Part shown: one piece after another, positions 45,759-54,305 of the stretch
Layout: each line of letters starts with the position of its first letter
Position numbering within the stretch: the stretch's first letter is position 1
The notes under the pieces: model-generated
Told to the model about the DNA's origin: nothing
The model's database searches: none
What the model saw: the letters and a program-made list of their open reading frames with translations, nothing else
Assembly (NCBI RefSeq): GCF_006352025.1
Contig: NZ_CP040936.1
Location: 3,970,001 to 4,034,000 of the forward strand
From: Hymenobacter sp. DG01
GTDB lineage: Bacteria; Bacteroidota; Bacteroidia; Cytophagales; Hymenobacteraceae
Length of the DNA: 64,000 nucleotides
Direction: 5' to 3'
Translations under genes and position numbers: made by a program

Positions 45759-46886
45759 ATGCTTTCCGAACCCACCTACCTGGCAGCCCGCATGGTAGCC
45801 CCCATGATTGAAACCCACTTTGCTCGCCACCACGCCATGGCTATGGAGCAGGCCCTGCCGGAGCTGGCCGCGCCCCCGCCCGTGCAATGGGTGGAAGCCA
45901 TGATTGATGCCGCGTTCTGGGCCAGTCTGCGCCGTGAGGAAGGCCACCCGCCCCGGATTTCGCTGACCCTGCTGCGCCCCGAGCAGGCCGGGCAGCCCGT
46001 GGTGTTCGGGAAGCGCCGCCTGACGCCCTACAACCTGCTGAAGCTGGCTCCGGCCGTGGAGCAGCCCAGCATTCATCTGGGCGTGTGGTACGACGATGAG
46101 GGCCTGTACGTGTGGGGCACGGCCAGCGAAATTCCGCCCTTGTGCTTTGTGCTGGAGGTAGTGGAGCCGGGCTTGCTGGTGGTGAAGCACCGCCGCGCCG
46201 ACGGCTTCGGGAAGTTTGTGAACGTAGCCATTCTGCGCGGCGACCAGCTGCAACTGGTAGATGCCGAAAACGCGGCCGTGGACGACTGCCCGGCCCTGCA
46301 GCTGTTTCTGCCGGGCCAGGGGCTGCCCACCGGCACCGGCGAAACCGACAACGTGCTGGTAGAGCTGGCGGCGGCCATGCGCGCCCACGGCCGTGGTGGC
46401 CTGGTGCTGGTGGTGCCGCCCGGCTCTACGGCCTGGCAGGAGTCTATTGTGCAGCCCATGACCTATCCCGTACACCCGGCCTACACCGGTATTGCCCAGG
46501 TGCAGCAAGAGCTGTCCAAGCGCAAGTGGCTGGAAGAAATACAGCGGAGCATTGCCATTGTGGGCGGTTTTACGGCCGTTGATGGGGCCACCGTCATTAC
46601 CCGCGACTACCACCTGCTGGCCTTCGGGGCCAAAGTGGCCCGGGCGGAGTCCAGCGTCCCCGTTGATAAGATGGTGCTCACGGAGCCGGTTATCGACAGT
46701 GTGGCCCGCTACCTGCACCCCGCCCAGAACGGCGGCACCCGGCACCTGGCCGCGGCCCAGTTCGTGCACGACCAGCACGACGCCCTGGCCCTGGTGGCCT
46801 CGCAGGATGGCTTCTTTACTCTCTTCGCCTGGTCGGAAACGCTGCAGATGGTGCACGCCCACCGCATTGATGTGCTGCTGCTGTAA
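45759..46886 (+). CDS. DisA/DAC-like putative sensor-domain protein (DACNV type)
   Basis: A 375-residue cytoplasmic protein. The C-terminal third resembles the DisA-type nucleotide cyclase fold: FTAVDGATVITRDYHLLAFG with D275 of the DGA motif, then GGTRHLAAAQFVHDQHDALA with R328-H329-L330 where cyclases have RHR, then ALVASQDGFFTLF. The N-terminal part (HPPRISLTLLRPEQAGQP, LGVWYDDEGLYVWGTA) matches the long extension of predicted DACNV sensor proteins. It may bind or make a nucleotide signal; the altered RHR makes diadenylate cyclase activity doubtful. It stands alone between MRJP and cold-shock genes. Confidence 0.7.
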   Translation: MLSEPTYLAARMVAPMIETHFARHHAMAMEQALPELAAPPPVQWVEAMIDAAFWASLRREEGHPPRISLTLLRPEQAGQPVVFGKRRLTPYNLLKLAPAVEQPSIHLGVWYDDEGLYVWGTASEIPPLCFVLEVVEPGLLVVKHRRADGFGKFVNVAILRGDQLQLVDAENAAVDDCPALQLFLPGQGLPTGTGETDNVLVELAAAMRAHGRGGLVLVVPPGSTAWQESIVQPMTYPVHPAYTGIAQVQQELSKRKWLEEIQRSIAIVGGFTAVDGATVITRDYHLLAFGAKVARAESSVPVDKMVLTEPVIDSVARYLHPAQNGGTRHLAAAQFVHDQHDALALVASQDGFFTLFAWSETLQMVHAHRIDVLLL

Positions 46887-46910
46887 CCCGGCCGACACCC
46901 CGCCCATAGC

Positions 46911-46959
46911 AACGCCCAGCGTCAGCAGCTCCGGGAAAGAGCTGCCGCCGCTGGGCGTT
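46911..46959. terminator. Terminator-like imperfect hairpin
   Basis: Arms 46911-46931 and 46939-46959 pair at 19 of 21 positions around a 7-base loop. It lies between the DAC-like gene and the convergent cold-shock gene. Confidence 0.7.
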
Positions 46960-47018
46960 CTACCTCTGCCCGTCGGGCAGGTGCGAAAAAAGTACCTATA
47001 GGAGCATAGGAAAGGCAG

Positions 47019-47477
47019 TTACGCGGCCAGGCGCACGCGCACGGCGTTCAGGCCCTTCTGACCCATTTCCGTCTCAAAGGTCACCTTATCGTTTTCCTTG
47101 ATCTGGTTGATCAGGCCGTTGGCATGCACGAAGATGCTTTCCCCCGATTTCTGATCCTTAATGAAGCCGTAGCCCTTGGAGTCGTTGAAAAAGGATACCG
47201 TACCCTGTCGGATCAGGTCGGCGGGGTCCTCTTCTTCCTGCTTGCGGGCGCCCAGGGTAATGTCTTCTACTTTAATTTCTTTCCGCTTCCGGGTGGGATC
47301 GGGCGGGGTAGAGGTGATGTTGCCATCCTCATCTACATAGGCCAGCATCTCATCGAGGTTGCCGCCGTTTTTGGCATTGGCCTGGCGCTCTTCTTTGCGC
47401 TCAGCTTTGTCCATGCGCTTTTTCAGGCGCTTCTTTTCATTTTCTTTCTTTCCAAAAGTGGCTTGTGATCTGCCCAT
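47019..47477 (-). CDS. Cold-shock-domain protein with charged N-terminal extension
   Basis: 152 residues. The C-terminal 65 are a cold-shock OB fold with both RNA-binding motifs (GTVSFFNDSKGYGFIKDQ and SIFVHANGL) and QIKENDKVTFETEMGQKG. The first 85 residues are Lys/Glu/Arg-rich (KKENEKKRLKKRMDKAERKE), then a TPPDPTRKRKE linker. This extended form is frequent in Bacteroidota. It binds single-stranded RNA/DNA as a chaperone, and the basic arm could add nonspecific RNA contacts. A 272-base upstream gap may include a structured leader. Confidence 0.9.
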   Translation of the reverse strand: MGRSQATFGKKENEKKRLKKRMDKAERKEERQANAKNGGNLDEMLAYVDEDGNITSTPPDPTRKRKEIKVEDITLGARKQEEEDPADLIRQGTVSFFNDSKGYGFIKDQKSGESIFVHANGLINQIKENDKVTFETEMGQKGLNAVRVRLAA

Positions 47478-47749
47478 GGCCTGTCGTCGTTAGGATGAAA
47501 TATTCTGGTGAGCGGGGATGCTTTTTCAGGAGAGATACGCACCAGCGAAGCCGCTGGTGACGCAGTAGGGTAGCATATAATAACTAGCGGCGCGGATAAT
47601 AAATTTCATGTCGCCGCAAAATATATAGGCAGTCTGGAATATAGTTGGTTTATAGATCTTGCTAATAATAATAAAAGTCTATAAATCAATTTGTTGACCG
47701 GATTCCGGCAATGAGCCTGCGGCGTTGGCGGCCCCAGGCCCGGCCCAGG
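47478..47749. other. AT-rich region upstream of the cold-shock gene
   Basis: 272 bases, strongly AT-rich from 47575 to 47700. It likely contains the cold-shock promoter and a long 5' leader of the kind that acts as a cold sensor in cspA genes. The structure was not computed. No gene seen. Confidence 0.4.
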
Positions 47750-48349
47750 TTAGCCGGGAGCCGAGCCGGTGGGCACTACCAGCTCTGATACCTCCCGCGC
47801 CTCGCCGGGCTGCAGGTCGCCCAGCGTAATTCCGCCAATCCGAACGCGCACCAGGCGCAGAGTAGGAAAACCAGCCGCCGCCGTCATTTTACGCACCTGC
47901 CGGAATTTCCCCTCCGTTACCGTGATGGAGACCCAGCTGGTGGGCCCGTGGCGGTCGGAGCGGATGCGGCGGCCGCGTGGGGGTAGGGCGGGCGTTTCGG
48001 GCAGGCGGCGCACCTGGCAGGGCAGGGTGTGGTAGCGCACGTCGCGCAGGCCAATCTCTACGCCGGCCTGCAGTTGAGCCACGGCTTCGTCGGTAATCAG
48101 GCCATCTACCTGGGCGTAGTACTCCTTCTCGATGTCCTTGCCGCGCACCTGGGCGCTGGTCTGCCCGTCGGTGGTGAGCAGAAGCAGCCCTTCGCTGTGC
48201 TCATCGAGGCGGCCAATGGCCATGGTGCCAGCCGGAAAATCGTACAGCTCGCCCAGAAATCGTTTCTTCCGCTGCTCCCGCTCAAACTCGCTGGTAAACT
48301 GGCTAAGGTAGCCGTAGGGTTTGTAAAGCAGGAAGTGGCGTTGGGGCAT
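47750..48349 (-). CDS. RluE/RsuA-type rRNA pseudouridine synthase
   Basis: 199 residues from the ATG at 48349 (MPQRHFLLYKPYGYLSQFTS). RsuA-branch synthase: LLYKPYG start, catalytic Asp in AIGRLDEHSEGLLLLTTDG, KEYYAQVDG, and the GKFRQVRKMTAAAGFPTLRLVRVRIG block. It has no N-terminal S4 domain, as in RluE, which modifies U2457 of 23S rRNA. An upstream start would add 11 residues but a perfect -7 box at 48380-48387 fits 48349. Confidence 0.9.
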   Translation of the reverse strand: MPQRHFLLYKPYGYLSQFTSEFEREQRKKRFLGELYDFPAGTMAIGRLDEHSEGLLLLTTDGQTSAQVRGKDIEKEYYAQVDGLITDEAVAQLQAGVEIGLRDVRYHTLPCQVRRLPETPALPPRGRRIRSDRHGPTSWVSITVTEGKFRQVRKMTAAAGFPTLRLVRVRIGGITLGDLQPGEAREVSELVVPTGSAPG

Positions 48350-48379
48350 GTAGGCGGGGTAGGGGCGGCGAAGGGGGTG

Positions 48380-48387
48380 CAAAGCTA
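48380..48387 (-). promoter_or_regulatory. -7 promoter box of the pseudouridine synthase gene
   Basis: Reads TAGCTTTG on the minus strand, perfect TAnnTTTG, 30 bases before the ATG at 48349. Confidence 0.65.
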
Positions 48388-48487
48388 GGCACTAACGCCA
48401 AGCTTCCGTTACGGGCGCCCGAAATGGAGCGGGCCCGTCACGTTCTTTTGAAGAGGGCAACAGCCCAAAAGTGGGCTGCTGACGTGG

Positions 48488-49330
48488 CTAGGTGGTTTTA
48501 TACAGGTACCAGCCCTTGCCCAGCGGCTTCACCATAATAATGCGCTCGGGGCTCATGCGGGGTACCTGGGCCGCATTGGGTTGATAAAGCAGGCCCACCG
48601 TGTTATCCGTAACGCCCCCGATAATGAACTCCAGGCCGGCCACCGAGCCCAGGGTGCGCTGGGTAACCCGACTGATGTAGAGCGGCCGCAGCAGGGCCAG
48701 CAGCTCCGCGTCGGCGTTGGCGGCCTGCTCGCCGGAAAGCGTAGAGTCGAGGGGGGAAGCGAAAAACCGGCGGTTCTGGATAAGGCGCGCGGCCTGCTCA
48801 AACTCGGGTTGATGGCGGCGGAAGTGTTCGATGATGTCGGCATCGGGGCCAATCCAGAGGCGGATGTTTCCCAGCATGAAGGCGTGGGGGGCATCGGGGT
48901 GCTTCTGGTTGTACTGGGTTACTTCGCCGGGGGGCATGTCGGCCAGAATCTTCAGCATGGGCGGGCCCAGCTGGGTCATGGCCAGGCTGCGCACGGCGGC
49001 CAGCGTCCAGGGGGTAGCGGCAGCGGAGTCGCGGCGGAAGTGCAGGTAAATGTCGCTGCGGCTCACAGAGTCGCGCAGCTCCACGCTTACCACGGCCGTA
49101 GCGGCGCCCTGTTGCAGCAGCTCACAGCGGCGCTGTACGGCGGCCGGAATCTGCTGGCCCAGGCTTTGGCGGCGGGCCTGGCCGGCGGCTTCGCCGCTGA
49201 GGTAGTGCCGCATATCGGGCCAGCCGGATCGGGCCAGGAACTGCTCGGCAATCTGCAGGGGCTGCAGGGGCGTGGCCGCGCGCACCAGCAGGGGCAGGCA
49301 GCAGGCCAGCAGCACAAGAATATACTTCAT
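48488..49330 (-). CDS. Secreted hypothetical protein
   Basis: 280 residues from the ATG at 49330 (a TTG lies one codon upstream). Signal peptide MKYILVLLACCLPLLVRA. The mature part is mixed alpha/beta: LQIAEQFLARSGWPDMRHYL, VSVELRDSVSRSDIYLHF, TPWTLAAVRSLAM, a central helical section and C-terminal strands (LEFIIGGVTDNTVGLLYQPN, PERIIMVKPLGKGWYLYKT). No motif that I recognise. Probably periplasmic. On the minus strand, like the RluE-type gene. Confidence 0.65.
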   Translation of the reverse strand: MKYILVLLACCLPLLVRAATPLQPLQIAEQFLARSGWPDMRHYLSGEAAGQARRQSLGQQIPAAVQRRCELLQQGAATAVVSVELRDSVSRSDIYLHFRRDSAAATPWTLAAVRSLAMTQLGPPMLKILADMPPGEVTQYNQKHPDAPHAFMLGNIRLWIGPDADIIEHFRRHQPEFEQAARLIQNRRFFASPLDSTLSGEQAANADAELLALLRPLYISRVTQRTLGSVAGLEFIIGGVTDNTVGLLYQPNAAQVPRMSPERIIMVKPLGKGWYLYKTT

Positions 49331-49443
49331 CAACGGAGCTCAGCTGCCCGCAACTCCCACCCGGGCACGGCCTCTGAACCTCTAAGGTACGCAGAAAAGC
49401 TGTGGAAATGAGCCTTCTAAGGCTCCCCGAATGACAGCCGGGG

Positions 49444-50595
49444 CTACTCTGGTAGCCGCCGCACCAGCAGCACCACTACCCCACCCAGCAACGCCATCAG
49501 CCCAAACGACCACCGCAGGCTGGCCGCCTCGGCAATAAAGCCCACCACCGGCGGCACCAGCAGAAACCCGAAGTAGCCCACCGTGGAAACGGCTGCAATG
49601 GCTGAGCCCGAACTGAGTGCTGCCGTGCGCCCGGCCATACCAAACACCATCGGGATAACGCACGACACGCCCAGCCCCACGAGCACGAACCCCAGTCCCG
49701 CCAGCAATGGCACCGGAAACAGAGCGGCCAGCAGCAGGCCCGCCAGCAGCAGCACCCCGCTGTAGTGCAGAATGGGCTTCACGCCGAAGCGGTTGGCCAG
49801 CGGGTCGCCGCTGAAGCGCCCGACCGTCATGGCAACCATGTACACCGTGAAGCCCAGGGCGGCGGTTTCCTTGGGCACCAATACGGCTTTTTGAAAGTAG
49901 ATAGCGCTCCAATCGTACATGGTGCCCTCGCAGGCCATGGAGGCAAAAGCAATCAGGCCGAACTTCAGCAGGGCCTTATCGGGCCAGCTAAAACCGCTGC
50001 GTTTGGCTTCGGGCGCGGGCGGCAGCACCAGGCTGTGGCGGTAGTTGTAGAGCGCCACCCCAGTAAGCACCACCGCTACTGCCGCGAAGTGGGTGGAGGT
50101 AGGCACGCGCTGCCTAATCAGCAAAGTACCCACGGCCGCTGCCGCGAAGCCGGCCACGCTCCACACCCCGTGAAAGCTGGCAATGATAGACTGCTGGTAG
50201 CGGGCCTGCACCCCCACCGATTGGGCATTCATGGAGATGTTGAGCAGGTTGCGCGAGGAGCCGAAGCAGAACAGTAGCCCCACCAGCTGCCAGGTGTGCT
50301 CCACCAGTCCCAGCAGCGCCAGCGCCAGGTTATAAAGGATGGCACCCACCAGCATCACCTGTCGGCTGCTGAAGCGCTGCAATAGCCAGCCGGTTACGGG
50401 CAAGGTGAGCATAAGGCCAGCTGGCAGAGCAAATAGCACCCCGCCCAGCTCGGCCTCGCTTAGGTGTAGCTGCTGCTGAATGGTGGGAATGCGCGAAGCC
50501 CAGGTGGAAAACCCAAACCCCGAGACAAAGAAAAACAGCGCAATGGCCCACCGCGCCTGCCGGGGCGTAACCTCTTCCTCTACTACTTGTGTCAT
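49444..50595 (-). CDS. MFS transporter, YbjJ-like
   Basis: A 383-residue inner-membrane protein with 12 predicted TM helices. N-terminal ALFFFVSGFGFSTWASRIPT and LSEAELGGVLFALPAGLM, then GWLLQRFSSRQVMLVG (motif A region), ASFHGVWSVAGFAAAAVGTL and a second half with TVGRFSGDPLANRFGVKPIL. Best pattern match is YbjJ-type MFS permeases. Substrate unknown. A perfect -7 box lies 28 bases upstream of the ATG. Confidence 0.9.
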   Translation of the reverse strand: MTQVVEEEVTPRQARWAIALFFFVSGFGFSTWASRIPTIQQQLHLSEAELGGVLFALPAGLMLTLPVTGWLLQRFSSRQVMLVGAILYNLALALLGLVEHTWQLVGLLFCFGSSRNLLNISMNAQSVGVQARYQQSIIASFHGVWSVAGFAAAAVGTLLIRQRVPTSTHFAAVAVVLTGVALYNYRHSLVLPPAPEAKRSGFSWPDKALLKFGLIAFASMACEGTMYDWSAIYFQKAVLVPKETAALGFTVYMVAMTVGRFSGDPLANRFGVKPILHYSGVLLLAGLLLAALFPVPLLAGLGFVLVGLGVSCVIPMVFGMAGRTAALSSGSAIAAVSTVGYFGFLLVPPVVGFIAEAASLRWSFGLMALLGGVVVLLVRRLPE

Positions 50596-50622
50596 GTACT
50601 GCTGCTACCCCCTAGTTCGGGC

Positions 50623-50630
50623 CAAAGCTA
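50623..50630 (-). promoter_or_regulatory. -7 promoter box of the MFS gene
   Basis: Reads TAGCTTTG on the minus strand, perfect TAnnTTTG, 27 bases before the ATG at 50595. Confidence 0.65.
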
Positions 50631-50798
50631 CAACCGGCCCTGAACCTTCAGGCACCAAAACGGCCGCAACTCCGGGGAGCTACGGCCGCCTGGTGGGGTA
50701 GGGTTATGTTGAGCTGACGAGGGTAGGGACTGAGCTACAGCATAATTCACCGGCCGCCCGGCGGCGGAAACAGGTATGTTCGCTCTCTTGTAATTTGA

Positions 50799-51503
50799 CT
50801 ACTTCTTGAAGAAGGCCAGCAGGTCGGCTTTGTAGGAGTTGCCGATGGGAATAAGGGTAGCGTCGAGGAGCTGCACCGTGTCGGGCTGGAGGAGTTTGAT
50901 GTGGGCGGCGGCCACGATGAAGGAGCGGTGCACGCGCAGGTAGCTGGGGCCTAGTATTTCCACCATTTCCTTCATGGTTTGGTGGAGCAGGTAGGTTTTG
51001 GTGGCCGTCATCAGCTTCACGTAGTCCTTGCAGCCTTCCACGTAGATAATGTCGCGGTGCGGTACTTTCAGCAGACCCTGGCGCTCCTTCACCAGCAAGT
51101 ACTTTTCGGCAGTTTCCTCGGCGGGCGGGGCGGGCTGCAGGGCCGGCAGGCGGCTGATGGCCTTCATGAACCGCTCGTAGGAAAACGGCTTGAGCAGGTA
51201 GTCGAGCACGTCCAACTCGTAGCCTTCGTAGGCGTATTCGCGGTAGGCGGTGGTGAGGACGGTTTTGGGCGGCTGGCGCAGATTGCGCAGAAAGTCGAGG
51301 CCCGTCATCAGGGGCATTTCGATATCCAGAAACAGCAAGTCCACGGGCTGCTGGGCCAGGTGCTCGTAGGCTTCCATGGCGTTGCGGCACTTGCCGGTGA
51401 GCGTGAGGCCGGGCGTCTGGCCGATAAACTGTGTGAGTACCTGGTGGGCCAGCGGCTCATCGTCCACAATCAGGCACCGGACCGGAGCAGGGGTAGTCGT
51501 CAT
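50799..51503 (-). CDS. LytTR-family response regulator
   Basis: A 234-residue regulator. Receiver domain with acidic pocket VDDEP, phosphoacceptor D60 in LLFLDIEMPLMTG, the Thr/Ala in VLTTAYREYA and Lys in LLKPFSYERF. The C-terminal LytTR DNA-binding domain has LVKERQGLLKVPHRDIIYVE, GCKDYVKLMTATKTYLLHQT and YLRVHRSFIVAAAHI. It is 42 bases downstream of the histidine kinase gene, forming a two-component operon. The signal is unknown; relatives control surface or stress functions. Confidence 0.95.
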   Translation of the reverse strand: MTTTPAPVRCLIVDDEPLAHQVLTQFIGQTPGLTLTGKCRNAMEAYEHLAQQPVDLLFLDIEMPLMTGLDFLRNLRQPPKTVLTTAYREYAYEGYELDVLDYLLKPFSYERFMKAISRLPALQPAPPAEETAEKYLLVKERQGLLKVPHRDIIYVEGCKDYVKLMTATKTYLLHQTMKEMVEILGPSYLRVHRSFIVAAAHIKLLQPDTVQLLDATLIPIGNSYKADLLAFFKK

Positions 51504-51545
51504 CAGCGAAAGAAATAAGGGTAGGAAGATAGGTAGCGGGAAGTA

Positions 51546-52637
51546 TTACAGGGTAAGCGTGAGCTCGGCGCGGTAGCGGCCGTTGTGTTCCGTGAGGTGT
51601 AGCTCGTGGGCGCCGGGGTAATAGAGCTGCAGGCGCTGGCGGATGTTGACCAGGCCGATGCCGCCGCTGCGTTTGGTAGCCGGGGCGGGCGCTTCGGGCA
51701 GCAGGTCGTTTTCAATGACGAAGTGCAGGCGACCCGGCGAGGTAGTGAGCGTAGCCTGCACGCTGGCCTTGTCCGAGAAGTGGTGGCGACCGTGCTTGAA
51801 GCTGTTTTCTACCAGGGGCAGCAGCAGCAGCGGGGGCACCTGCACCCCGGCCGTTGGGCCCTGGGTGCTGAGCTGAATCTGGGCGCCGGGGTATTTGCGC
51901 TGTTCCATCTCGAAGTAGATTTCCAGGAACGCTACCTCCTCAGGCAGACCAATGTATTCCTTGCCGCTGTCGTAGAGCACATAGCGCATCAGCTCCGAGA
52001 GCAGCAGGATAAAGCGTGGCGTTTCCGGCGAGCCCGCCAGGCTCAGGCCGTAAATGCTGTTGAGCGTGTTGAACAGAAAGTGGGGCTGCAACTGGCTTTT
52101 GAGCTGCTCCAGCTGCAGGGCCAAATGGTCCTTCTCCAGGTGGCGCCGCCGGTACTCATTCTCAAAGGCATAGCGCACAAACGCCACGCAGCTAAAAGCC
52201 AGCAAATCGGTGAACAGCAGACTGATGTAAGTGTTGCGCAGAGCCAGCACCTGGGCGGCCGCCTCCGCAAAACCCTGCTGGTAAAACTCGCGCAGCAACG
52301 GCGGGTGGGCTACCCCCTGAAACAGCCAGTGCGCGGCGGCCACGTTTACCTTGATGCCCCACCACAAGTACAGCACCGATGCCACCCCTAGCAGCGCATA
52401 GCGCCGGCGGCGCAGCAGCGTCGGCACCAGCCAGCGGTAGTACGGAATGATGTAGAGGGTAGCCGCCAGGGCAAACAGAACAAGCTGGGGGTAGGGAAAG
52501 TTGGCCCCGCCAGCGGGGCGCACGGCCACGCTTTCCATGTACACGGCATACTTGTACATGCCCACGTACAGGCCCCAGACCAGGATTTCGAAGATGAGGG
52601 GGAAGTGGCTGGGCCGGTCGGGGGCGTTGTGTTGCAT
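51546..52637 (-). CDS. LytS/YehU-type sensor histidine kinase
   Basis: 363 residues. Four predicted TM helices occupy the N-terminal half (IFEILVWGLYVGMYKYAVYM, LVLFALAATLYIIPYYRWLV, YALLGVASVLYLWWGI, LLFTDLLAFSCVAFVRY). The phosphoacceptor His is in LQPHFLFNTLNSIYGLS, the HPK7 type. The ATPase part is LLLLPLVENSFKHGRHHF and GGIGLVNIRQRLQLYYPG. Located in the inner membrane; it phosphorylates the LytTR regulator encoded next. No periplasmic sensor domain, so the stimulus may be in the membrane. Confidence 0.95.
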   Translation of the reverse strand: MQHNAPDRPSHFPLIFEILVWGLYVGMYKYAVYMESVAVRPAGGANFPYPQLVLFALAATLYIIPYYRWLVPTLLRRRRYALLGVASVLYLWWGIKVNVAAAHWLFQGVAHPPLLREFYQQGFAEAAAQVLALRNTYISLLFTDLLAFSCVAFVRYAFENEYRRRHLEKDHLALQLEQLKSQLQPHFLFNTLNSIYGLSLAGSPETPRFILLLSELMRYVLYDSGKEYIGLPEEVAFLEIYFEMEQRKYPGAQIQLSTQGPTAGVQVPPLLLLPLVENSFKHGRHHFSDKASVQATLTTSPGRLHFVIENDLLPEAPAPATKRSGGIGLVNIRQRLQLYYPGAHELHLTEHNGRYRAELTLTL

Positions 52638-52862
52638 GGGGGCAAGTTGGCAGATTTCCCGGCGGACTGGTGCTTTGGCCAGCGGCTATTTCGACTAAGC
52701 AGGGTGTTTTTTCGACCAAAAAACGGGGCCTCCAGTTTGGTCGGATGCCGGGCCGGGTTGGTCTAATAAAGCTTCATTCCGGCTTCTGAGGGCTATTCCT
52801 TTGTGTCGTTGCCAGTCGCTGAACGGCTGGCTTTCCTCTGACACTTCCTACCCCTCTTTCCC

Positions 52863-54194
52863 ATGAAAACCTTCTTCCGCTCCCTGCTCGCCTCGGCCCT
52901 GTTTACTACTGCTACCCTCACGGCTCAGGCCCAGCCCAGCAGCCCCGCTGCCACCCCCACCGACACAGCCCGCATTACCCTCGATCCTCGCCTGATCAAC
53001 CCTGTGAGCATGCAGAGCTTTGAGGCCTTCCGAACCGCCGTGCAGCCCCTGGTAAAGCAAATGGCCGGCAAGAAGGTGGTGGCTATGGGCGAAAGCACCC
53101 ACGGCACGGCCGAGTTCTATAAGCTACGGTTCTGGCTGACCCGCATCCTGATGGAGGAGTACGGCTTCGACCGCCTGGGGCTGGAAAACACCTACGGCGA
53201 CACCTACCTGCTCAACCAGGCCCTGCAGCAGCGCACCACTACCGACCTCAAGCCCCTAATGCAGAAGCACCTGATTAGTATGTGGCAAAACCAGGAAATG
53301 GCCGAGCTGCTCACCTGGATGCAGGCCCGCAACCGCGCCCAGCGCCGCCAGGTGGAGCTAACCGGCATCGACATCATGTTCGCCACCGCCGATGCTCAGC
53401 TGCTGCAGCAGGGCCTAGCCAAAGCCAAGAACCCAGAGGTGCAGGCCGCCGTGGCCCAGCTACTGAAAAGCGCTGCCTACAACGATAACTACTACTATAA
53501 AATGAGCGACAAGACGTTCAAGCGCAACCGCGCCGAGTGGCTTAGCACGGGCTACGCGGGCTACCTGGCCGCCGAAAAGCTGGTGCAGCTCCTGCCTACC
53601 ACTAAGCTGCCCCGCAAGCAACGGGAAGTGCTGGCCGGCGCCGCCAAAAACGCTCACCTGGGCTTCGATGTCTTCTACCAGTACGAGAAATTCAAGCGCA
53701 ACTCCTCCCGCGACAGCGCCTTTGCTGAAATGACCAAGTTTATTGCCAGCGGCAACCACAAGGTCATCATCTGGGCCCACGATGCCCACGTGGGCCGCAC
53801 GGTAGCCGCAACCGATGACCGCAGCAACGGCGGCGGCACCGGCGACTACATTGAGCGCATGTTCCCAGGTCAGTATTTCGTGCTGGCTACGGCCACCGGC
53901 GCGGGCACTTTCGCCGCTACCAAGGATGTGTTCATTTCTCCGGCCAGCATCATGGCGTCCTACCCCCTCTCGGCGCCTAAAGCCGGTTCCTGGGAAGCGG
54001 CCATGAGCCAGGTGAGCAGCCCGCTCTACTTCTTTGATACTCACCAATTGGGAGCCCAGGACCTGAAGCGCCCGCACCGCTTAGTGGGCCAAACCCTGGG
54101 CGGCGAGGACTACTACGCCGACACCCAGCTCGGGGCCACCTACGATGCCATGCTCTTCGTGCGCCAGGGTACGGCCGCTACTCCGCTGCGCTAA
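52863..54194 (+). CDS. Secreted erythromycin-esterase-family protein
   Basis: 443 residues; signal peptide MKTFFRSLLASALFTTATLT with cut near QAQ. EreA-like fold: VVAMGESTHGTAEFYKLRFW, FDRLGLENTYGDTYLLNQAL, VELTGIDIMFA, KVIIWAHDAHVGRTVAATDD and the C-terminal region with Glu/His positions of the family. Ere enzymes hydrolyse macrolide lactones, but most chromosomal homologues have no proven drug target. Export with a signal peptide is unusual for drug esterases. Start fixed by the signal peptide. Confidence 0.85.
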   Translation: MKTFFRSLLASALFTTATLTAQAQPSSPAATPTDTARITLDPRLINPVSMQSFEAFRTAVQPLVKQMAGKKVVAMGESTHGTAEFYKLRFWLTRILMEEYGFDRLGLENTYGDTYLLNQALQQRTTTDLKPLMQKHLISMWQNQEMAELLTWMQARNRAQRRQVELTGIDIMFATADAQLLQQGLAKAKNPEVQAAVAQLLKSAAYNDNYYYKMSDKTFKRNRAEWLSTGYAGYLAAEKLVQLLPTTKLPRKQREVLAGAAKNAHLGFDVFYQYEKFKRNSSRDSAFAEMTKFIASGNHKVIIWAHDAHVGRTVAATDDRSNGGGTGDYIERMFPGQYFVLATATGAGTFAATKDVFISPASIMASYPLSAPKAGSWEAAMSQVSSPLYFFDTHQLGAQDLKRPHRLVGQTLGGEDYYADTQLGATYDAMLFVRQGTAATPLR

Positions 54195-54249
54195 GCTAAC
54201 CTCTTATATAGGTGAGGTATTGAAACGCTTTATCTTTTGTGCATTATAA

Positions 54250-54283
54250 AAACGGCGGCAGCTCCCAGGAGCTGCCGCCGTTT
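54250..54283. terminator. Bidirectional terminator, 16-bp perfect stem
   Basis: Arms 54250-54265 and 54268-54283 with a 2-base loop, A run before and T run after. Between the Ere-family gene and the convergent head-GIN gene. Confidence 0.88.
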
Positions 54284-54305
54284 GCCTTAATCCGGTTATA
54301 TACTA

